Source: Rubrivivax albus
GTDB lineage: Bacteria; Pseudomonadota; Gammaproteobacteria; Burkholderiales; Burkholderiaceae_C
Reading direction: 5' to 3'
Assembly (NCBI RefSeq): GCF_004016515.1
Contig: NZ_SACT01000001.1
Span: 372,001 to 436,000, forward strand
DNA length: 64,000 bases
In this document: piece after piece, positions 58,942 to 64,000 of the stretch
Numbering within the stretch: the first letter of the stretch is position 1
Layout of the letters: each line of letters starts with the position of its first letter
Made by a program: the position numbers and the translations under genes
The notes under the pieces: model-generated
What the model saw: only the letters and a program-made list of their open reading frames with translations
What the model was told of the DNA's origin: nothing
The model's database searches: none

Positions 58942-59445
58942 ATGGAACTGCCCGCCCATCAACTCAGCATGACGGTGCTGATGACGCCCGACACGGCCAA
59001 CTTCTCCGGCAACGTGCACGGCGGCACCATCCTGAAGCTTCTCGATCAGGCGGCCTACGCCTGCGCGAGCCGTTACGCCGGTCGCTACGTGGTCACGCTG
59101 TCCGTGGACCAGGTGATCTTCCGCCAGCCCGTCCACGTCGGTGAACTCGTGACCTTCCTCGCGTCGGTCAATCACGCGGGAAGATCTTCGATGGAGGTCG
59201 GCATCAAGGTCGTCGCCGAGGACATCAGGTCACAGACGATCCGCCACGTGAACAGCTGCTTCTTCACGATGGTGGCGGTGGACGACCACGGACATCCGAC
59301 GGCCGTACCGCCCTTGCGGCCGTTCACCGCGGACGAGAAGCGCCGGCACGCGGCTGCGGCGGCGCGCAAGGCGCAGCGACAACGAGCCCGGTCGGCCGAT
59401 GGGGGCGACCCCGTCACCCCGTGCGACCCTCAGGTGCGGCCGTAG
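58942..59445 (+). CDS. Hotdog-fold acyl-CoA thioesterase (YciA/BACH-like)
   Basis: This 167-residue protein is a single hotdog domain: TVLMTPDTANFSGNVHGGTI, LKLLDQAAYACASRYAG, SVDQVIFRQPVHVGELVTFL, and GIKVVAEDIRSQTIRHVNSC. A basic tail follows. Family members hydrolyse acyl-CoA thioesters in the cytoplasm. The physiological substrate is not evident. Its 3' end overlaps the convergent manC gene by 16 bases. Confidence 0.92.
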   Translation: MELPAHQLSMTVLMTPDTANFSGNVHGGTILKLLDQAAYACASRYAGRYVVTLSVDQVIFRQPVHVGELVTFLASVNHAGRSSMEVGIKVVAEDIRSQTIRHVNSCFFTMVAVDDHGHPTAVPPLRPFTADEKRRHAAAAARKAQRQRARSADGGDPVTPCDPQVRP

Positions 59446-60860
59446 GTGTCCTCGAAGCGCACGATGTCGTCCTCGCCCAGGTAGCTGCCGGACTGCACCT
59501 CGATGATCTCCAGCGGCACCTTGCCCGGGTTGGCCAGGCGGTGCACCTGGCCCAGCGGGATGTAGGTGCTCTGGTTCTCGGTGAGCAGGATGACCTGGTC
59601 GCCATTGGTGACCTCGGCCGTGCCGCTGACGACGATCCAGTGCTCGGCCCGGTGGTGGTGCTTCTGCAGGCTCAGGCTGGCCCCGGGCTTGACCAGGATG
59701 CGCTTGACCTGGAAGCGCTCGCCCATGTCGATGCTGTCGTACCAGCCCCAGGGCCGGTGCACCTTGCGGTGCAGCGCATGCTCGCCGCGCTGCTCGGCGC
59801 CCAGGCGGGCGACGATTTTCTTGACGTCCTGGCTGCGGCTGCGGTCGGCCACCAGCACGGCGTCGGGTGTCTCGACGATGACGACGTCGCTGACACCCAC
59901 GGCGCCCACCAGGCGGCTGCTGGCGTGCACCAAGGTGTTGCGGCTGTCCTCGATCAGCGCATCGCCGATGGCGGCATTGCCGGCACCGTCCTTGGGCGCG
60001 GCCTGCCACACGGCCTCCCAGGCGCCCAGGTCGTTCCAGCCGGCGTCCAGCACCTCCATGCCCAGCGGCTGCCCGCTGCCGGGGCATCGCTCCATCACCG
60101 CGTAGTCCACCGACTCCGACGGCACGGCGCCGAACAGCGCCTTGTCCGGGCGCACGAACTGCGCGTCGGTGGCGCGCCCGGCCCAGGCCGCACGGGTGGC
60201 CTCGGCGATGTCGGGACGGAAGCGCTCCAGCGCGGCCAGCCACACCGACGCCTTGAGCACGAAGATCCCGGCGTTCCAGTAGTAGCCGCCGTCGGCCAGG
60301 TAGCGCTCGGCCGTGGGGGTGTCGGGCTTCTCGACGAACTGCGCCACGGCGCTGCCGTCGGCGCGGATGTAGCCGTACCCGGTCTCGGGGCGGTCGGGGC
60401 GGATGCCCAGGATCACGATCTCGCCGCTCGCGGCGCGCCGCGCGGCGGCCTGCAGCGCACGGGTGAACGCGGCATCGTCGGCCACGGTCTGGTCCGACGG
60501 CGTGACCACCAGCACCGGATCGGCACCGGCTTCGAGCGCCTGAAGCGCAGCCAGGGTCACCGCCGGTGCGGTGTTGCGGCCCATGGGCTCCAACAGCACG
60601 GCCGCCGGCGTGGCCTGCACCTCGCGCAGCTGGTCCAGCACCATGAAGCGGTGCTCCTCGTTGCCCACCACCAGCGGGGAGGTCACCACGATGTCGGCCG
60701 CGGCCAGCCCGGCCAGCCGCTGCGCAGCCTGCTGCAGCAGGCTGGTGTTGCCGGCCAGCACCAGGAACTGCTTGGGGTAGCCGCTGCGCGACAGCGGCCA
60801 CAGCCGCGTGCCGGAGCCGCCGGCCATGATCACCGGCTGCAGGGAAAGGGTCTTTGTCAT
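59430..60860 (-). CDS. manC: Mannose-1-phosphate guanylyltransferase / mannose-6-phosphate isomerase
   Basis: This 476-residue bifunctional type II enzyme has the GDP-mannose pyrophosphorylase site VIMAGGSGTRLWPLSRSGYP (with KQF following) and GRNTAPAVTLAALQALEAGA in the N-terminal part. The C-terminal cupin (KVHRPWGWYDSIDMGERFQV, HHHRAEHWIVVSGTAEV) provides the phosphomannose isomerase activity. It supplies GDP-mannose. ATG 60860 overlaps the galE stop by 4 bases. Confidence 0.97.
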   Translation of the reverse strand: MTKTLSLQPVIMAGGSGTRLWPLSRSGYPKQFLVLAGNTSLLQQAAQRLAGLAAADIVVTSPLVVGNEEHRFMVLDQLREVQATPAAVLLEPMGRNTAPAVTLAALQALEAGADPVLVVTPSDQTVADDAAFTRALQAAARRAASGEIVILGIRPDRPETGYGYIRADGSAVAQFVEKPDTPTAERYLADGGYYWNAGIFVLKASVWLAALERFRPDIAEATRAAWAGRATDAQFVRPDKALFGAVPSESVDYAVMERCPGSGQPLGMEVLDAGWNDLGAWEAVWQAAPKDGAGNAAIGDALIEDSRNTLVHASSRLVGAVGVSDVVIVETPDAVLVADRSRSQDVKKIVARLGAEQRGEHALHRKVHRPWGWYDSIDMGERFQVKRILVKPGASLSLQKHHHRAEHWIVVSGTAEVTNGDQVILLTENQSTYIPLGQVHRLANPGKVPLEIIEVQSGSYLGEDDIVRFEDTYGRT

Positions 60861-61876
60861 GGGGTCTCGAATCCGTTCGGGTTCTGCGACTGCCAGCGCC
60901 AGCTGTCGGCGCACATGCGGTCCAGGTCGTGTTGCGCGCGCCAACCCAGCAGGGTGGCCGCCAGCGCCGGGTCGGCGTAGCAGGCGGCCACGTCGCCGGG
61001 CCGGCGCGGCGTAACCCGATAGGGTACGTCACGCCCGCTGGCCGCGGCATAGGCGCGCACCACTTCGAGCACGCTGTAGCCGCGCCCCGTGCCGAGGTTC
61101 ACGGTCAGCGAACCCGGCTGGTCCAGCAGGCGGCGCAATGCCGCCACGTGGCCTTCGGCCAGGTCGACCACATGGATGTAGTCGCGCACGCCGGTGCCGT
61201 CCGGCGTGGGGTAGTCGTCGCCGAAGACCTGCAGGAACTCGCGCCGTCCCACCGCCACCTGGGCCACATAGGGCATCAGGTTGTTGGGCGTGCCGCGCGG
61301 GTCCTCGCCGATCAGGCCGCTCTCGTGTGCGCCCACCGGGTTGAAGTAGCGCAGGATGGCGGTCTGCCAGGCCGGGTCGGACGCACCGAGGTCGCGCAGC
61401 AGGGTCTCGCCGATCAGCTTGGTCTGGCCGTAGGGGTTGGTGGCGGTCAGCCGCGCGTCCTCGGTGATGGGCAGGTGCTCCGGGTCGCCGTACACCGTGG
61501 CACTGGAGCTGAAGACGAAACGCCGGATGCCGTGCCGTTGCAGCGCGCTGCACACGTTGACCAGGCCACCGACATTGTTGCGGTAGTAGGCCAGCGGCTG
61601 CGCCACCGACTCGCCCACCGCCTTGAAGGCGGCGAAGTGCACCGCCGCGTCGATGCGGTGGCGCTGCAGCAGGGCTTCCATCGCCTCGGCGTCGGTGACG
61701 TCCAGACGCTCGAACACCGGGGCCCGGCCGCCGAGCCGGTGCAGCCGGTTCAGCACCTCGGGCGAACTGTTGGAGAAGTCGTCGACGCCGACCACGTCGT
61801 AGCCGGCCGACTGCAGGGCCAGCCAGGTGTGCGACGCGATGTAGCCGGTGGCGCCGGTGAGCAGGACGGTGGGCAT
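60857..61876 (-). CDS. galE: UDP-glucose 4-epimerase
   Basis: This 339-residue extended SDR enzyme begins MPTVLLTGATGYIASHTWLA (NAD-binding GxxGxxA type), and has VHFAAFKAVGESVAQPLAYY, SSSATVYGDP, the catalytic YxxxK at NPYGQTKLIGE, and ILRYFNPVGAHESGLIGEDP. It interconverts UDP-glucose and UDP-galactose for the polymer. It lies 8 bp after epsL and overlaps manC by 4 bases. Confidence 0.96.
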   Translation of the reverse strand: MPTVLLTGATGYIASHTWLALQSAGYDVVGVDDFSNSSPEVLNRLHRLGGRAPVFERLDVTDAEAMEALLQRHRIDAAVHFAAFKAVGESVAQPLAYYRNNVGGLVNVCSALQRHGIRRFVFSSSATVYGDPEHLPITEDARLTATNPYGQTKLIGETLLRDLGASDPAWQTAILRYFNPVGAHESGLIGEDPRGTPNNLMPYVAQVAVGRREFLQVFGDDYPTPDGTGVRDYIHVVDLAEGHVAALRRLLDQPGSLTVNLGTGRGYSVLEVVRAYAAASGRDVPYRVTPRRPGDVAACYADPALAATLLGWRAQHDLDRMCADSWRWQSQNPNGFETP

Positions 61877-61884
61877 GGGGGTGG

Positions 61885-63120
61885 TCAGCGCAGGAAGACC
61901 TGACCGTAGCAGCCAACGCGGTTGGCACTGTAGGGCAGCGACAGGTCGCCGCTGGCGCTGCGCCGTTCGTGGCCGAGGTCGCAGCCGAAGACCAGGCTGC
62001 GTGTCGGCGCCCAGGTGGCGCCGAGGCTGAGCTCGGTGGTGTTGTCGCGGCCGCGCAGATTGCCGGGGAACAGGGCGCTGGGGGGCAGCGTCTGCACCAG
62101 GTCGCGCCGGGCCTGCAGCACGGTGGCACGCAGGCCGATCTTGGCGCTGGCGGCGTAATCGGCCGTCAGGCGTGCCGTGGTGGTGGTGCGGCCGGTGTCG
62201 ACCACGCCGTTGACGAAGGGGCTGCCACTGAAGTAGGCGTCCTGGCCGATGTCGCGCGCCAGCCGGGCGTTCAGCGACAGGCGGCCACCGGACCGCCAGG
62301 TCCATGCCACGTAGCCGGTGCCGCCGGAGATGTCGCGGGCGTCGTTCTGGTCGTAGCGCGTCTGGCCCAGCGTGATCCGCGCGTCGAGCCGGGTGGCGCC
62401 GCCGGATTCCCAACTGCCCAGCAGGTCCAGACCGTTGCGGGTGTAGCGGTCGGGCTCGAAGCCGCCGTCGTCGTTGGTGCGGAATCGCGGGTAGCTGCCG
62501 GCCGTGTGGCGCAGGCCGATGCCCAGCATCGTGCCGCCGCGCGGCCGCCAGCGCAGGCTGGCAGCGCCCGTGGTCTGCCGGTTCTCCCGCCGATCGTATT
62601 CCGGCGCGGAGAAGCGCCGTTCGCGGTGCTCCAGCGAGACCTCGGCGGTGTAGGCGGTGACGACACCCACCCGCGCCTCGGCCAGCAGACGCGTCTGGTC
62701 CTCGATGTTGCGGCGGGTCTGCACGCCGAGCTCGGTGTCGGTGTTGAAGCGCGCCAGGCTGCGCTCGGCACTGGCTTCCAGCGTGCCGGAGAGCCGGTTC
62801 ACCGTTTCCCAGTCCAGGCCTGCGCGCAAGGCGTAGCCCTCGTTGTCCAGGTCCTTGTTGTCGCGGAACTTGCTGCTGCGCAGCGTGGCGCTGCCGTAGA
62901 CCCGTTGGCGGCCCAGCGGTTGGTCCAGCCCGGCCAGCAGCGCGGTGCTGCTGATGAGGTCGGCCTTGCTCACCCCGTCTGGCGTGGCGGCGCCGTCGGC
63001 CAGGCGGTAGAGGTTGCTCTCGTGCGTGAAGGTCTGTGAGGCGCCCACGTACCACGGGCTGGTCTGCGCCACGGCAGCGCCGGTGAGCAGCAGCAGATAC
63101 AACGGGGCAAGGCGGGTCAT
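61885..63120 (-). CDS. epsL: Exopolysaccharide operon outer-membrane protein EpsL
   Basis: This 411-residue protein has a signal peptide (MTRLAPLYLLLLTGAAVAQT) followed by repeated amphipathic beta-strand segments ending in the aromatic-type C-terminus YSANRVGCYGQVFLR, consistent with an outer-membrane beta-barrel of about 16 strands. The family EpsL accompanies exosortase-B eps loci. It may be the export barrel or a scaffold for the polymer. Its start overlaps the stop of the upstream transferase gene by one base. Confidence 0.88.
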   Translation of the reverse strand: MTRLAPLYLLLLTGAAVAQTSPWYVGASQTFTHESNLYRLADGAATPDGVSKADLISSTALLAGLDQPLGRQRVYGSATLRSSKFRDNKDLDNEGYALRAGLDWETVNRLSGTLEASAERSLARFNTDTELGVQTRRNIEDQTRLLAEARVGVVTAYTAEVSLEHRERRFSAPEYDRRENRQTTGAASLRWRPRGGTMLGIGLRHTAGSYPRFRTNDDGGFEPDRYTRNGLDLLGSWESGGATRLDARITLGQTRYDQNDARDISGGTGYVAWTWRSGGRLSLNARLARDIGQDAYFSGSPFVNGVVDTGRTTTTARLTADYAASAKIGLRATVLQARRDLVQTLPPSALFPGNLRGRDNTTELSLGATWAPTRSLVFGCDLGHERRSASGDLSLPYSANRVGCYGQVFLR

Positions 63121-64000
63121 CAGTAGGCCTTCCGGTCGAAGAACACCAGCTTCACGGTGCGCGCGATGATCTGCAGGTCCAGCCCCAGCGACCAGTTGCG
63201 CAGGTAGGCCAGATCGTATTCCACGCGTGCCTGCATCTTCTCCAGCGTGTCGGTCTCGCCGCGGTGGCCATTGACCTGGGCCCAGCCGGTGATGCCGGGC
63301 TTGACCTTGTGCCGCACCATGTAGGCCTTGATCAGGCGCCGGTACTCCTCGTTGTGCGCCACCGCGTGCGGTCGCGGGCCGACGATGCTCATGTGGCCTT
63401 GCAGCACGTTGAAGAACTGCGGCAGCTCGTCCAGCGAGGTGCGGCGGATGAAGGCGCCGAAGGGCGTGATCCGCGGGTCGTCGCGCGTGGCCTGCCGGAC
63501 CACGGCGCCGTTGTCCTGCGTGGTCATCGAGCGGAACTTCCAGACGATGATCTCCTCGCCGTCCAGGCCGTTGCGCCGCTGCCTGAAGATCACCGGGCCG
63601 GGCGAACTGAGCTTCACGCCCAGCGCGATCAGCAGCAGCAGCGGCGAGATCAGCACCAGGATGACGCTGGCCAGCACGACGTCGCTGATGCGCTTGACCA
63701 GCATGTTGGTGCCGGTGAAGGGCGTCTCGCAGATGCCGACCACGGGCACGCCGTTCATGTCCTGCAGGCGGCCCTGGATGATGCTGATGCCGAACACGTC
63801 GGGCACGAAGAAGACCGAGGCCGTCGTGCCCTGCACCTGTTCCATCAGTTCGACGATGCGGGGCTGCGAGCCCAGGGGCAGCGTGATGTAGACCTCGTGC
63901 ACGCCCTGCTCGCGGATGTACGGTGCCGCTTCGGCCAGGGTGCCCAGGCGCTTGGGGGTCGCGTCGGCGTGCACCCGTTCGCCGCAGCGGTCATCGAAGT
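63120..64000 (-). CDS. epsB: Undecaprenyl-phosphate glycosyl-1-phosphate transferase (EpsB/WcaJ type), 5' end outside window
   Basis: About 293 C-terminal codons are visible and the frame continues past base 64000 (FDDRCGERVHADATP at the edge), so the N-terminal membrane helices are missing. The visible part has a CoA-binding-like region (TLAEAAPYIREQGVHEVYIT), a membrane hairpin (VVLASVILVLISPLLLLIAL), and the sugar-transferase core GPVIFRQRRNGLDGEEI, KFRSM, RRTSLDELPQFFNVLQGHMS, IVGPRPHA and KPGITGWAQVNGHRGETDTL. It attaches the first sugar phosphate, usually glucose, to undecaprenyl phosphate. Confidence 0.93.
   Translation of the reverse strand, partial: FDDRCGERVHADATPKRLGTLAEAAPYIREQGVHEVYITLPLGSQPRIVELMEQVQGTTASVFFVPDVFGISIIQGRLQDMNGVPVVGICETPFTGTNMLVKRISDVVLASVILVLISPLLLLIALGVKLSSPGPVIFRQRRNGLDGEEIIVWKFRSMTTQDNGAVVRQATRDDPRITPFGAFIRRTSLDELPQFFNVLQGHMSIVGPRPHAVAHNEEYRRLIKAYMVRHKVKPGITGWAQVNGHRGETDTLEKMQARVEYDLAYLRNWSLGLDLQIIARTVKLVFFDRKAY

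Overview
This is a high-GC (about 68-70% by eye) bacterial window. Its gene content points to a betaproteobacterium of the order Burkholderiales, probably near the Leptothrix/Rubrivivax/Ideonella group. That placement is an inference from three things: petABC followed by sspAB, a dciA-M23-secA-argJ neighbourhood, and an exosortase-B (XrtB) exopolysaccharide locus of the eps type. The window is chromosomal, with no rRNA, CRISPR array or insertion sequence recognised.

Positions 1-31000 are mostly core genes. A partial DUF1631 protein and mscL lead into petABC (cytochrome bc1), sspAB, a tRNA-Thr(UGU), dciA, an M23 peptidase and secA. Two secreted serine proteases, one with a PEP-CTERM sorting tail and one a large subtilisin, lie between secA and argJ and share a bidirectional terminator. 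An MFS exporter with a palindromic operator follows, then the ugpBAEC-ugpQ glycerol-3-phosphate uptake operon, a very large FAD/Fe-S oxidoreductase, a block of palindromic intergenic repeats, ubiE and a Tim44-like gene.

Positions 28780-42926 form a plus-strand exopolysaccharide operon: epsD-epsE-epsF-epsG, an MNT/HEPN toxin-antitoxin pair whose toxin is frameshifted, xrtB-epsI, a flippase, a pyruvyltransferase, an FrhB-like protein, an AT-richer Wzy-type polymerase and two glycosyltransferases. On the minus strand (42954-50361) are a split Alg13/Alg14-type glycosyltransferase, a PL14-like lyase lipoprotein, rfbBDAC for dTDP-rhamnose interrupted by a vapBC-type module, and a small cysteine-rich lipoprotein with a knottin-like cysteine pattern. 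A plus-strand UDP-glucose dehydrogenase follows.

Positions 51888-58858 hold a TAXI-type TRAP transporter operon with a textbook sigma-54 promoter. It is divergent from a DctB/DctD-like two-component system. After a thioesterase, positions 59430-64000 return to exopolysaccharide functions on the minus strand: manC, galE, epsL and the 3' part of the initiating glycosyl-1-phosphate transferase (EpsB/WcaJ type).

Together the eps genes outline a complete pathway: priming (EpsB), nucleotide sugars (rhamnose, mannose, glucuronate, galactose), assembly, flipping, polymerisation, export (EpsE/EpsF/EpsL) and control (EpsG). XrtB/EpsI would sort PEP-CTERM proteins, of which the protease at 10514-11590 is a candidate substrate in the same window.
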